From NCBI GenBank assembly GCA_937138495.1, contig CAKZPE010000006.1:62001-126000 (forward strand): DNA of 64,000 nucleotides. Reading direction: 5' to 3'. Made by a program: the position numbers and the translations under genes. Shown here piece by piece: positions 36,220 to 45,105 of the stretch. Each line of letters starts with the position of its first letter. The stretch's first letter is position 1. Source of the stretch: an uncultured Oceanospirillaceae bacterium (GTDB lineage Bacteria > Pseudomonadota > Gammaproteobacteria > Pseudomonadales > Balneatricaceae). The notes under the pieces were generated by a model. The model did not search any database and had not been told where the DNA came from. It saw only the letters and a list, made by a program, of their open reading frames with translations.

Positions 36220-37605
36220 TCAGAATGCAGATATCACCAGCACCGCAACGAATGCCGGTACCACATAGCGAATGGCGGCGCGGAATATCGGAATGGCTTT
36301 GGGGTCGGTACTGAACATGGCATCCAGTTGTGGTTGCTTCAGGGCATAGCCGCAGAACAGGGCTGTTGCCATTGCACCTACGCTCATGAAGACATTGGCG
36401 GTGACATAGTCCAGCGCATCAAAGAAGGTTTTGCCGAAGAACACCGGGCTGTCCCAGATATTCAGAGAGAACACCGTCCCCAGGCTTACAATCCACAGGC
36501 TCAGAGCTGTATATGCAGTGGCTGTTTTGCGTCGCAGGCTGAAGCGGCGTTCAAGCCAGGCCACCGTGGGTTCCATGAGGGAGATCGCTGAGGTGAGGGC
36601 GGCAATGAACAGCATGAAGAAAAAGACGGAGCCGAACAGCTGACCGTAAGGCATATCACTGAAAATCAGTGGCAGAGAAATGAACATCAGTCCGGGGCCT
36701 GCGCCTGGTTCCAGCCCAAACTGGAATACCAGCGGAAAAATCGCCAGCCCGGCGGTCAGGGCCACCAGGGTATCTATCCCGGCGACGGCGAAGGCGGTCT
36801 TAGTGATTGAGCTTTTTGCGGGCATGTAAGCGCCGTAGGTGATAATGGCGGCGGATGCCAGACTCAGGGTGAAGAAAGAATGACCGACTGCCACAAAGAT
36901 TGCTTCACTGCTGAGTTTGCTGAAGTCGGCGCTGAACAGAAAATCAACGGCGGCGATAAAGTTACCGGTAGCGGCGGAGTAACCGATCAGTACCGCCAGC
37001 ATCAGCATCAGAGAGGGCATTAGCCAGTTGATGGCTTTTTCGATACCTTTTTCGATACCTGAGCTGATGATGATAAAAGTAATCAGCAGGAAGATTATGC
37101 TGAACTGTATCAGCGTCAGGGGATCAGCCAGCAGACGTTCAAAAGTGCCGCCGGTGAAAGCTGTATCAACAGCTGTTGACGCGGTGAAGGTACCGTTGGC
37201 GGTGATCCAGAAATAATACAGACACCAGCCTGCTACCACGATGTAGAAGGATAAAATAAGGTAACTGGTACAGACTGCCAGTCCGCCAATGCCTTTCCAG
37301 AGTGGGCTGGCACCGGCCTGGTTTGCCAGTGAGCCGAAGGCATCGACGGCGTTTTGCCGGGTGGCCCGGCCGATGCCGATTTCCGCCATCAGTAGCGGTA
37401 TACCAAAGAGAAGAATACAGGCCAGGTAGACCAGTACAAAGGCGCCACCGCCGTTTTCTCCGGCGATATACGGAAACTTCCAGAGGTTACCCAGCCCTAC
37501 TGCCGAACCGGCAGCGGCCATTATAAAAGTGAGTTTACCGCGCCATACCTTGGTGCCACCTTCCGTAGTGGTCTGATCAGCATAGGATATATTTTCAGTG
37601 CTCAT
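36220..37605 (-). CDS. Neurotransmitter:sodium symporter (NSS/SNF) family transporter
   Basis: A 461-residue membrane protein with 11-12 predicted helices, in the LeuT/MhsT/TnaT group. The NSS signature is clear in helix 1: AAAGSAVGLGNLWKFPYIAG followed by ENGGGAFVLVY, with the sodium- and substrate-binding unwound region. Bacterial members import amino acids, often hydrophobic or aromatic, with sodium. It probably forms an operon with the decarboxylase gene 24 bp downstream. A LysR regulator gene ends 169 bp upstream-side on the same strand, which may control the pair. Whether it imports the amino acid or exchanges it for the amine is not known. Confidence 0.93.
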   Translation of the reverse strand: MSTENISYADQTTTEGGTKVWRGKLTFIMAAAGSAVGLGNLWKFPYIAGENGGGAFVLVYLACILLFGIPLLMAEIGIGRATRQNAVDAFGSLANQAGASPLWKGIGGLAVCTSYLILSFYIVVAGWCLYYFWITANGTFTASTAVDTAFTGGTFERLLADPLTLIQFSIIFLLITFIIISSGIEKGIEKAINWLMPSLMLMLAVLIGYSAATGNFIAAVDFLFSADFSKLSSEAIFVAVGHSFFTLSLASAAIITYGAYMPAKSSITKTAFAVAGIDTLVALTAGLAIFPLVFQFGLEPGAGPGLMFISLPLIFSDMPYGQLFGSVFFFMLFIAALTSAISLMEPTVAWLERRFSLRRKTATAYTALSLWIVSLGTVFSLNIWDSPVFFGKTFFDALDYVTANVFMSVGAMATALFCGYALKQPQLDAMFSTDPKAIPIFRAAIRYVVPAFVAVLVISAF

Positions 37606-37774
37606 TGAGCGGCTCCTTGATTGTTATTGTTTTCGGGGCAGAGATTTCAGCAGGGCTGAAACCGCTGATATATCCGGTCTGCGATGTCCGTCCCGGACCG
37701 CTAAGACCTTCCCAAAAATTCTATGGAGCGCGAGGCGTTGTCAGAAATGAAATCTGGTGATAGGTGTTATGACT

Positions 37775-38701
37775 TCAGAGACTGGCCAGAGGTGAAAAGA
37801 TTGATTTGCGCATGATGCTGGCGATTTCTTCTCTGGCCCATTTGTGGGCAGTATCGTTGTGGTGAATGCTGTGCCAGAGCAGCAGGTATTCATGATCAGG
37901 CAGGTTCTCTACCGGTAACTCCTGCCATTGCACTGCATGCACCCGGGCCGCGTTAGCGGCAATATGCCGGGGGACAACCAGCAGCATCTCGGTGGCTGCC
38001 ACCACATTGAATGCGGAGGTGTAAAACGGGACTTCATAGGCGACCCGGCGTTTCAGGCTGTGGCGCTCAAGGTAGCGGTCAAAAAAGCTGTCTTTGTCGC
38101 CGCCGGCACTGATACGGATGAATGAATAGGCGAGCAGTTCGGTTAATTCAGAATGTGTCCGGCTATCACTGAGGGGGTGGTGCTGCGCCATCAGTATTAC
38201 CGGGTAATCGCTGCCCAGATGTATGCCGTAAAGGTCTTCAGGCACTTCATCGGCGATGGTGGTGGCGAAATCGATTGGCATGCCGCCAAGATTATCGAGC
38301 CACTCAGGCTGCCACTGGCGATACAGCATATCGATTGAAGGAGCCTGCTGGGACAGGCTGCAGATCACATCCGGAAAAATAAAATTGGCAACATAGTCGG
38401 TACAGGCAAAGGTAAACCGGCGACGGCATTGCTGAGGGTTGAAATTGCTGTCGTCACGCAGGTTTTCCAGTTGCGAAATAATGCTCTGAAGACGTGGGTT
38501 AAGGCGTTGGGCCAGGCTTGTCAGAAGATAGTCATTACCGTTACGGATCAGCAGCTTATCGTCAAAGTAATCCCGTAGCTGAGCCAGCTGTTTACTCAGC
38601 GCGGACTGGCTCATGTTGAGCTGTTCCGCGCTCTGAGTGACATTGCGATATTCCAGTAACACTGCCAGAGAGCGAAGCAGATTCAGATTCAGACGTTCCA
38701 T
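37775..38701 (-). CDS. LysR-family transcriptional regulator
   Basis: A 308-residue LysR-type regulator. Its N-terminal helix-turn-helix (LRSLAVLLEYRNVTQSAEQL, recognition helix SQSALSKQLAQL) is followed by an effector domain starting near residue 90 (RRFTFACTDYVANF). It belongs to the NodD/LinR-like branch, by the style of its N-terminus (MERLNLNLLRSLAVLLE). It lies upstream of, and in the same direction as, the NSS/decarboxylase operon. This differs from the divergent layout of the other two LysR genes here. The 169-bp gap between them contains partial inverted repeats around 37675-37702 that might be an operator; not certain. Confidence 0.9.
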   Translation of the reverse strand: MERLNLNLLRSLAVLLEYRNVTQSAEQLNMSQSALSKQLAQLRDYFDDKLLIRNGNDYLLTSLAQRLNPRLQSIISQLENLRDDSNFNPQQCRRRFTFACTDYVANFIFPDVICSLSQQAPSIDMLYRQWQPEWLDNLGGMPIDFATTIADEVPEDLYGIHLGSDYPVILMAQHHPLSDSRTHSELTELLAYSFIRISAGGDKDSFFDRYLERHSLKRRVAYEVPFYTSAFNVVAATEMLLVVPRHIAANAARVHAVQWQELPVENLPDHEYLLLWHSIHHNDTAHKWAREEIASIMRKSIFSPLASL

Positions 38702-38901
38702 AATCAGGCCTGGTAAATAGAGAATGAGTTAACCATTTTCTGACGCACTTTCAAACACTGTTATTTCATAGGGGGTATGCCTTCAGGGAATAGTTATGCT
38801 GAAAATGGTGGGATTTATTCGGTTTACAACAAGGGGCAAGTTGCTTTTCCACAGGGTTTGCGTTTTGCTTATGCACTTCAGGAAGAATTGAATAACGGGG
38901 T

Positions 38902-39651
38902 ATGGCGGTGTTTGTGAGGATGCGTGTCGCACTACTTTGCGGGCTTTGTACGCTGGCAGGAGTCGCCGGTGCTGAAGTGTTTCATTATGTGACTGAGTCC
39001 GGGCGGAAAGTGTATGTAAGCAGCTTACATAAAGTACCGGCGCAGTACCGTGATCAGATAAAAGTGAAACAGAATAAAAATGCTGCGCTGACCGACGCAC
39101 AGAAAGTTGAGCAGGGTAAGCAGCGTGAACAGGCCAGAACGGAGGCTGAAACCCGCCGTGAAATCCGTCGCCTTGAACAGTTACGGGACAAAATGCTTAC
39201 CCCGGTGACGATCAGAGGCAATCAGGTTGTTGTGCCGGTCCGTATTGTGACTGCCGGACGGCGGCTGGATCTGAAACTGGTACTGGATACCGGTGCATCC
39301 CGAACGGTGATTCATCAGCAGTCGATGCGGGGTGTCTCGCTCAATGTCCGTCAGAAAGGCAAGGCGGTGGTGGCCGGTGGCGGTCAGATTGATATGCAGC
39401 ACGTCATCGTTGAGCGTGTTAAATTCGGTCCCTATACCTTCGAAAACCATACTACCGCCGTCATTGAGTCGACCGGGAGAAGTTTTTCTGACGGGTTGCT
39501 GGGCATGGATCTGCTGGCGCACTCGGGATACAAAATAGATTTTGCTGAACAGACTATTATCTGGAATGCCGAGCAGTACGAAAAAGCGAATGCGCTGATT
39601 GCCGAGCTAAAAGGTGAAAATACACCTGAGCCGTCAGCGGTGAATAACTGA
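38902..39651 (+). CDS. Secreted retropepsin-like aspartic protease with N-terminal DUF4124-like segment
   Basis: A 249-residue exported protein. A signal peptide ends near GVAGAE (about residue 24; a second possible ATG at 38920 would give a shorter one). Residues 25-52 (VFHYVTESGRKVYVSSLHKVP) resemble the DUF4124 module, and 64-98 form a charged, Arg/Glu-rich coiled coil. The remainder is a retropepsin fold with the catalytic motif LVLDTGAS (D129) and the hydrophobic flap-closing segment SDGLLGMDLLA. Bacterial periplasmic clan AA proteases probably work as dimers. The next gene, 24 bp downstream, is a membrane protein, so they may be co-transcribed. The protease's target is unknown. Confidence 0.83.
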   Translation: MAVFVRMRVALLCGLCTLAGVAGAEVFHYVTESGRKVYVSSLHKVPAQYRDQIKVKQNKNAALTDAQKVEQGKQREQARTEAETRREIRRLEQLRDKMLTPVTIRGNQVVVPVRIVTAGRRLDLKLVLDTGASRTVIHQQSMRGVSLNVRQKGKAVVAGGGQIDMQHVIVERVKFGPYTFENHTTAVIESTGRSFSDGLLGMDLLAHSGYKIDFAEQTIIWNAEQYEKANALIAELKGENTPEPSAVNN

Positions 39652-39675
39652 TTATGATGCGGGACGAGAATACGC

Positions 39676-40242
39676 ATGGACGTAACACAATTCATTGTTG
39701 AGTTGGCTGATAAACTTGCCTGGCCTTTGGTCGTGCTGGCGGCGCTGGTGACGCTTAAGCGCCCCCTTGAAAATCTGTTACCGCTGGCCAGGCGGCTGAA
39801 GTATAAAGATCTGGAAGTTGAATTTGATCAGGTATTACAGGCGGTCAGCCGGGATGCCGCCGGTGTGTTTCCGGAGTTGGAACAGGATCCGCGCAGTCGC
39901 CTCATCGCGACGGTTAAGCACCTGCCGAATGCGGCTGTGCTGGAAGCCTGGGATGAAGTGGACAGTGCTGCTGAAACCCTGATCCGCAAACAGGTATCGG
40001 AAGTGGATTTAGCGGTGGATACCCGTTACAAAACCCTGGGAACGATGCTGGCCCGGCAGGCATTACTGGATACTAAAAAAGTTAAGCTGTTTCATGAATT
40101 GAGACAGTTGCGTAATAAAGTGGCTCATGCGGAAAACTTCAGTGTGGGCCCGGCAGAAGCCGTACAGTATATCGAGCTTTGTCTGAAGCTGGTGGAACAT
40201 CTGAATAGGGTCAGTACGTCAGTCAGTACGCCGGTTAGCTAA
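39676..40242 (+). CDS. Membrane-anchored protein with HEPN-like Rx4H motif, unknown
   Basis: A 188-residue protein with one N-terminal membrane helix (about residues 10-28, LADKLAWPLVVLAALVTL), a charged amphipathic stretch (LARRLKYKDLEVEFDQVLQ) and a helical C-terminal half. At 146-151 it reads RNKVAH, matching the Rx4-6H motif of HEPN/DUF4145-type helical domains (LRQLRNKVAHAENF), some of which are RNases or toxin domains. I do not recognise the full protein. It follows the secreted retropepsin by 24 bp. HEPN identity is suggestive only; the motif is short, and the long helices could be a structural bundle. Confidence 0.6.
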   Translation: MDVTQFIVELADKLAWPLVVLAALVTLKRPLENLLPLARRLKYKDLEVEFDQVLQAVSRDAAGVFPELEQDPRSRLIATVKHLPNAAVLEAWDEVDSAAETLIRKQVSEVDLAVDTRYKTLGTMLARQALLDTKKVKLFHELRQLRNKVAHAENFSVGPAEAVQYIELCLKLVEHLNRVSTSVSTPVS

Positions 40243-40312
40243 GCAGGCACTTCGGCTGTCCGGTCTGCCTGATAGCAGTGACGCCCGGGGCTGCCGGGCG
40301 CGGTATCTTCAG

Positions 40313-41311
40313 TTATACCTGAGGTGCCAGCTGGCGGATATCGGCCAGCAGGCTGTCATTGACTGCACGGCTCCCTGTATCTTTTCTGAGGGTATGCCGG
40401 CGCTGCCCCGGCAGGCGTACGCCTTCCATTGCTTCCAGCCGGCTGAACAGGCCTTCTGCCCGGGCCGCCCAGTCAGTTTCACCCATTACCTGAGGAGAGA
40501 CTGCCAGCAGGAATTGTCCACCCTGCGGAGGCCCGCCATCCGGAGTATCCCGCTCATCCGTTTCGAAACTCAGACTTTCCCCGACTAACGGCCCGGCCAT
40601 CAGTTCTACCATCATCGCGATAGCTGACCCTTTGTGACCGCCGAAAGGTAACAGCACCCCTTTCAGAATGTCCTGTGGGTCGGTGGTCAGTTCGCCGTCC
40701 GGCCCCAGGCCGGTACCCAGCGGAACACTGTGGCCGTCGCGCGCAGCAATCTGTACTTCACCCTGTGCCATCGCCGCTGTTGCCATGTCATACACCAGTG
40801 GAGAACGTCCGGGACGGGGCCAGGCAAAGGCAATTGGATTGGTGCCAAATAAGGCTTCATTACCCCCGGCGGGTGCAACAACCGGTTTGTATGATACGCA
40901 GGAAAAGCCCATCAGGTCGTGTTCGGCCAACGCTTCAACTTCTGGCCAGAGGGCCGCAAAGTGATGGGAATGGGTCAGGGTCAGGGCAGCAATGCCATAG
41001 GTTTTAGCGGCTTCTGCCAGGGCCGGTATTGCCCGCTGCAGCGCCAGCGGGGCATAGCCATTATTGCCGTGGCAACGGATAACAACCGGGGTGATATGTT
41101 CCGGTTGCGGATCAGCGTTACCATTCACTTTCCCACTGAGCAGGGATTTCAGATAGCCGGGGATTCGGAACAGGCCATGAGAGGCTGAACCGTCGCGCTC
41201 GGCATGGGTCACTGTGGTCGCAACGGCAGCCGCGTTGGCATCGTCTGCGCCCGCCTGACGCAGGCTTTGATAAGCCAGTTGATAGATTTCGTCCAGCGTG
41301 AGGGTTGCCAT
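40313..41311 (-). CDS. Ldh-family imine reductase (DpkA-like, piperideine/pyrroline-2-carboxylate reductase)
   Basis: A 332-residue member of the malate/L-lactate dehydrogenase (Ldh2) family. Family segments include ASHGLFRIPGYLKSL, THSHHFAALWPEVEAL (catalytic His region), ALFGTNPIAFAWPRPGRSPLVYDMAT and PFGGHKGSAIAMMVEL. The overall pattern is closest, in my recollection, to Pseudomonas DpkA, an NADPH-dependent reductase of cyclic imines (delta1-piperideine-2-carboxylate, delta1-pyrroline-2-carboxylate) in D-lysine and D-proline metabolism. It could equally be a malate or ureidoglycolate dehydrogenase. Its presence some 6 kb from an imine-producing dehydrogenase is suggestive. It is convergent with the HEPN-like gene, and the GGDEF gene lies 54 bp upstream on the same strand. 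Confidence 0.78.
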   Translation of the reverse strand: MATLTLDEIYQLAYQSLRQAGADDANAAAVATTVTHAERDGSASHGLFRIPGYLKSLLSGKVNGNADPQPEHITPVVIRCHGNNGYAPLALQRAIPALAEAAKTYGIAALTLTHSHHFAALWPEVEALAEHDLMGFSCVSYKPVVAPAGGNEALFGTNPIAFAWPRPGRSPLVYDMATAAMAQGEVQIAARDGHSVPLGTGLGPDGELTTDPQDILKGVLLPFGGHKGSAIAMMVELMAGPLVGESLSFETDERDTPDGGPPQGGQFLLAVSPQVMGETDWAARAEGLFSRLEAMEGVRLPGQRRHTLRKDTGSRAVNDSLLADIRQLAPQV

Positions 41312-41365
41312 GTGTGTTCCTTGTTGTAGGTGTCAGCCGTTATTGTGCCGGATTTGGCGACAGGC

Positions 41366-42484
41366 TCAATAGCAGGCAACCCGGTTGCGGCCGCTGCCCT
41401 TTGCTTTGTACAGCGCCATATCGGCCCGTTTAATGAGATCCTGCGGCGACAGTATCCTGTTCGGTGTCAGGCTGGCAACGCCAAGGCTGACGGTGCAGTA
41501 AAGTTCGGTGTTATCGGTGCTGAAGCGCCGGATTGCAATGTGTTCACGCAGTTTTTCGGCGGCTTGCAGGCAGTCTTGCGGGTTAGTGTTTTCCAGCAGG
41601 ACGATAAATTCTTCACCGCCATAACGTGCCAGAGTATCGGTTGCCCGGGTAAATGCCTGATGGATGATTTCAGACACAGCAACGAGGATCTGATCACCGA
41701 TCTGGTGGCCCCAGCTATCGTTCACCTGCTTAAAGTTGTCGATGTCGATCATGATAATGCTCAGGGGTTGCCGGTCACGTCGGGCTCTGAGCCAGGCGAC
41801 TTGCAGGCGTTCGTCAAAGTAGCGGCGGTTATTCATCCGGGTCAGGGGATCGAGCCGGTTTTCCTGTTCCAGGTCACCGGCATATTCTCTCAGTTCCCGG
41901 TTTAGCCGGGCGTAAGCCCAGTAGTCGTGGTGAAATCGGTTAGCGGTGACACTGATGTACAGATAACCCGTCAGAATCGCCAGTGTGGCGGCCAGGGGAT
42001 GTGGATAACCCTCCAGGTAATAGACACTCAGCGGAATAACAAACATAACCGCAAAGAAAACGTCTCCCAGTGTTTTATAGATACTGAATGTCAGTGCGCC
42101 GCTGGGCGTAATACAGGCAAGAATAATGGCAACGGCAGCGCCCCCGCCAGGGCTGATATCCTGGGTCAGCATATAGGCCAGCAAGCTGGCAAAGTAGATG
42201 GCATTCAGCAGGGTCGTTGCTGATATCAGCATGATGCGGGTGGTGATGCTGATCTGACAGTTTGCCGACGCGCAACTGCCGTTCAGAAGCAGCCGGATCA
42301 GGGCACAGCCGCTGAGGCATATCAGATGGGAAATAAAAAAAATCTGACCCTGTTGTCCGGTGACCAGTGCGAGAATTACCCAGGCAACCGGGTAGCTGAC
42401 GTAACCGGCGCGGGTACGCTGACAAAAATCATGCAGCGCTTTTAACTGAATATCCGGGGTACTGCTCAGTATTTGGCTGTTCAT
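41366..42484 (-). CDS. Membrane diguanylate cyclase (GGDEF)
   Basis: A 372-residue protein with a membrane region of about six helices (residues 25-190) and a C-terminal GGDEF domain (about 205-370). The active-site motif is RYGGEEF, a functional variant, preceded by DIDNFKQVNDSWGHQIGD. An inhibitory I-site RxxD is not evident just upstream of GGEEF (residues there are TRATDTLARYGGEE, with R and D four apart in an unusual position). It should make cyclic di-GMP in response to a membrane or membrane-embedded signal. It lies in the same direction as the imine reductase gene, 54 bp ahead. Confidence 0.92.
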   Translation of the reverse strand: MNSQILSSTPDIQLKALHDFCQRTRAGYVSYPVAWVILALVTGQQGQIFFISHLICLSGCALIRLLLNGSCASANCQISITTRIMLISATTLLNAIYFASLLAYMLTQDISPGGGAAVAIILACITPSGALTFSIYKTLGDVFFAVMFVIPLSVYYLEGYPHPLAATLAILTGYLYISVTANRFHHDYWAYARLNRELREYAGDLEQENRLDPLTRMNNRRYFDERLQVAWLRARRDRQPLSIIMIDIDNFKQVNDSWGHQIGDQILVAVSEIIHQAFTRATDTLARYGGEEFIVLLENTNPQDCLQAAEKLREHIAIRRFSTDNTELYCTVSLGVASLTPNRILSPQDLIKRADMALYKAKGSGRNRVACY

Positions 42485-42792
42485 ATCACATACCTGTGTT
42501 TACTGCTGGCGGTGCGGCTAAACAGTCAAAACAAGCACCGCCGATCTGACAGTATACGTCGACTGCGGCACATTAAATACCTATTGAAATCAATGGTTTT
42601 AGTTACACTGAAAGCTGTGCAGGGTCTTAATTGTTCCCTTTTTTGCTGGATGAGCGGGTATGGATATGTACTCTGTGCCTGTTATTTTTCATTTTTGTGT
42701 GTCTGTTCTTGTCTGGTTTTTATCCCTACTCTGCTGCGATACCGGACCTGCCGGGCAGAACCGGTCTGCAGTTAATCAGAGAGTATCCGACG
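42485..42792. promoter_or_regulatory. Divergent intergenic region, diguanylate cyclase / sulfite reductase
   Basis: This 308-bp gap contains no credible gene; short open frames in it have no ribosome-binding site or family resemblance. It should hold the cysI promoter, perhaps with a CysB site, in the AT-rich stretch around 42570-42630, and the promoter for the cyclase gene. No classical CysB consensus is defensible. Confidence 0.35.
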
Positions 42793-44442
42793 ATGTATCA
42801 ATACGACGAACTTGATCGCCAGGTGGTGAATAACCGAGTGCAGCAGTTCAGGGGGCAAATGAACCGTTATTTGTCCGGTGAGTTGAGTGAGGAAGCTTTT
42901 TTACCCTTGCGCTTGCAAAATGGCCTGTATATCCAGAAGCATGCCCCTATGCTGCGTGTTGCCGTGCCATACGGCATGATGTCAGCACAGCAGTTACGGC
43001 GAATGGCTGAGGTGTGTGACCGTTATGACAAGGGATACTGTCACATTACTACCCGGCAGAATATTCAGTTCAACTGGGTAAAAATGGAGGATGTTGCCGA
43101 TATTCTCGATACCCTGGCGGACGTTGAAATGCATGCCATCCAGACCAGCGGTAACTGTATCCGGAATACCACCTCAGACCCGCTGGCCGGTGTGGCGGCG
43201 GATGAACAGACTGACCCGCGGCCGTATTGCGAAATTATCCGCCAGTGGTCGTCCTTACATCCGGAATTCGCATTCCTGCCCCGTAAGTTCAAGATAGCGG
43301 TTATTGGTGCAGCCGAGGACCGGGCTTCCATTCAGCTTCATGATGTTGGTTTGCAACTGGTCAGAAATGCCGCCGGTGAAACCGGCTTCAAAGTCTGGGT
43401 TGGTGGCGGACTGGGACGGACCCCGATGCTGGCGACTCTGATTTGGGATTTTTTGCCGCAGGCACATCTGTTGGGGTATCTGAAAGCCGTATTACGGGTG
43501 TATAACCGGTATGGCCGGCGTGACAACAAATATAAAGCACGGATTAAAATTCTGGTTAACAGCCTGGGAGCTGCAGACTTTTCAGCTCAGGTTGAGACGG
43601 AGTTTCAGCGGACGAATACGGAAGAGTTTCAGTTAACGGGTGCGGAGCTGGAGCATGCCCGCAGTTTCTTCACCGAACCTGCCTACGAACAATTGGACGC
43701 TGATGCTTGCAGCGATGAAGATGCCCCGCCGGCTTATCACCACTGGCTGCGCCGTAACGTCCGTGCGCACCGGGTAGCAGGCTATGCCATTGTCACCCTG
43801 TCACTGAAGTATCAGGGAACCGCGCCGGGAGATATCAGCAGTGAACAGCTTCGCCGGGCCGCCGATCTGGCAGAGCGTTTCTCTTTTGCGGAGGTGCGTA
43901 ATACTCAGCAGCAGAATATTGTACTCGCCGATGTGAAACGCAGTGACCTGTTTGCCCTCTGGCAGGAGGCCAGCCGGATGGAGCTGGCTGCCCCGACCAT
44001 CGGCACACTGTCGGATGTCGTGTGCTGTCCGGGCGGTGATTTCTGTGGGTTGGCCAATGCCCGTTCTTTGCCGATTAATACCGCTATTCAGCAGCGTTTT
44101 GATGATCTGGATTACCTCTATGACCTCGGGGATCTCAGCCTGCGCATTTCCGGTTGTATTAACGCCTGTGCACATCACCACATTGCCAATATCGGCATTC
44201 TGGGGGTGGATAAAAAAGGCGAAGAGTTTTATCAGCTGACGCTGGGCGGTGAGACCGGAAAGCGGTCGCAGATCGGTAAGGTGCTGGGGCCGTCAATTCC
44301 ACTGGACGCTGTACCGGATGCGCTGGAAGCCATCGTGGATGTTTTCGTTGAGCAACGCCATGAGGATGAACCTTTTATATCAACCTATCAGCGAATCGGT
44401 AAAGACAGATTTAAGGAGCGGGTCTATGCAACGGGTCATTAA
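42793..44442 (+). CDS. cysI: Sulfite/nitrite reductase hemoprotein (CysI-type)
   Basis: A 549-residue siroheme/[4Fe-4S] reductase. The cluster ligands are C412, C418, C455 and C459 (CPGGDFC and CINAC), the C-x5-C ... C-x3-C pattern. ITTRQNIQFNW and NTTSDPLAG are typical of the siroheme-binding halves. The length and the adjacent DUF934 gene match the CysI group of Pseudomonas-like bacteria, which reduces sulfite to sulfide for cysteine synthesis. No flavoprotein (CysJ) gene is next to it, so electrons probably come from ferredoxin or another donor. ATG 42793 is the best start, as it begins the conserved region MYQYDELDRQVV; an open frame runs further upstream but without family similarity. 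Confidence 0.93.
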   Translation: MYQYDELDRQVVNNRVQQFRGQMNRYLSGELSEEAFLPLRLQNGLYIQKHAPMLRVAVPYGMMSAQQLRRMAEVCDRYDKGYCHITTRQNIQFNWVKMEDVADILDTLADVEMHAIQTSGNCIRNTTSDPLAGVAADEQTDPRPYCEIIRQWSSLHPEFAFLPRKFKIAVIGAAEDRASIQLHDVGLQLVRNAAGETGFKVWVGGGLGRTPMLATLIWDFLPQAHLLGYLKAVLRVYNRYGRRDNKYKARIKILVNSLGAADFSAQVETEFQRTNTEEFQLTGAELEHARSFFTEPAYEQLDADACSDEDAPPAYHHWLRRNVRAHRVAGYAIVTLSLKYQGTAPGDISSEQLRRAADLAERFSFAEVRNTQQQNIVLADVKRSDLFALWQEASRMELAAPTIGTLSDVVCCPGGDFCGLANARSLPINTAIQQRFDDLDYLYDLGDLSLRISGCINACAHHHIANIGILGVDKKGEEFYQLTLGGETGKRSQIGKVLGPSIPLDAVPDALEAIVDVFVEQRHEDEPFISTYQRIGKDRFKERVYATGH

Positions 44443-44938
44443 GCAGCAAGAAAAGGATGGTCAGCATGACCCGTGGCAGTTACTGACGGACGTGTCGGCA
44501 GACTTTGTGCCTGCCGGGGATACGGATTATATTTTGCCGCTTAGCGCCTGGCAGTTGCTGGCACCTGAATTTAAAGGCTTTCAGCGGATACCGGGGGTCT
44601 GGCTGGAGGCGGATATTGAACTGGAACCACTGGCAGAGGTCTTTACGGCAGCTCCGCTGGTGGCGGTGGCCTTTCCGGCCTTTGTGGATGGCAGCGGCTT
44701 TTCCACCGGCTCGCTGATCCGTGAAATGTTCAGCTATAAAGGAGAGTTGCGGGCATTCGGCAGCCTGCTGAGTGACCAGCTAGGGTATCTGCGCCGCTGT
44801 GGATATGACAGCGTGGTTCTGCCGGATGATCAGGATATGGATATCGCTATACAGCAGTTTAACGCGGATATGGTTAGCTATCAGGGGGATGTTTTACAGC
44901 CATATACCCCGTTCAGACGCCGGATATCGGCAGACTGA
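44426..44938 (+). CDS. DUF934 protein associated with sulfite reductase
   Basis: A 170-residue cytoplasmic protein. It belongs to the DUF934 family, whose genes are almost always beside sulfite reductase in proteobacteria. The central segment VAFPAFVDGSGFSTGSLIREMF and the following GYLRRCGYDSVVLPDDQD are characteristic. I chose ATG 44426, which follows an AAGGAG site at 44413-44418 and overlaps the end of cysI by 17 nt; the open frame reaching upstream through cysI is not used. A role as an accessory or assembly partner of the reductase is inference from context. A terminator follows. Confidence 0.87.
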   Translation: MQRVIKQQEKDGQHDPWQLLTDVSADFVPAGDTDYILPLSAWQLLAPEFKGFQRIPGVWLEADIELEPLAEVFTAAPLVAVAFPAFVDGSGFSTGSLIREMFSYKGELRAFGSLLSDQLGYLRRCGYDSVVLPDDQDMDIAIQQFNADMVSYQGDVLQPYTPFRRRISAD

Positions 44939-44946
44939 TGTGGATA

Positions 44947-44974
44947 AAAAAACGGCAAGGGCTTGCCGTTTTTT
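44947..44974 (+). terminator. Intrinsic terminator after the cysI operon
   Basis: The stem aaaaaacggcaa / ttgccgtttttt (12 bp), 4-nt loop, has a T run and a matching A run upstream, so it works on the plus strand and possibly on the minus. Confidence 0.92.
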
Positions 44975-45105
44975 GCTTTCTGCCGTCAGGAAAAGAAATA
45001 TGTCACTGTTTATTTGTACGTAAAATCAGTGGTTTAACACTGAAAACTCAACTCGGGAATATATCTTGCTTGGTATCTCCTCCCTGATATAAAGGAGGCA
45101 GTAGC

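Noticed and set aside
40283..40299. GC-rich hairpin (gcccgg / ccgggc) after the HEPN-like gene as a terminator
   Set aside because: The stem is short and no T run follows on either strand.
42631..42792. Longer N-terminus for the sulfite reductase (hydrophobic, Phe/Cys-rich)
   Set aside because: It has no counterpart in CysI, would add a membrane-like segment to a cytoplasmic enzyme, and the conserved region starts at 42793.
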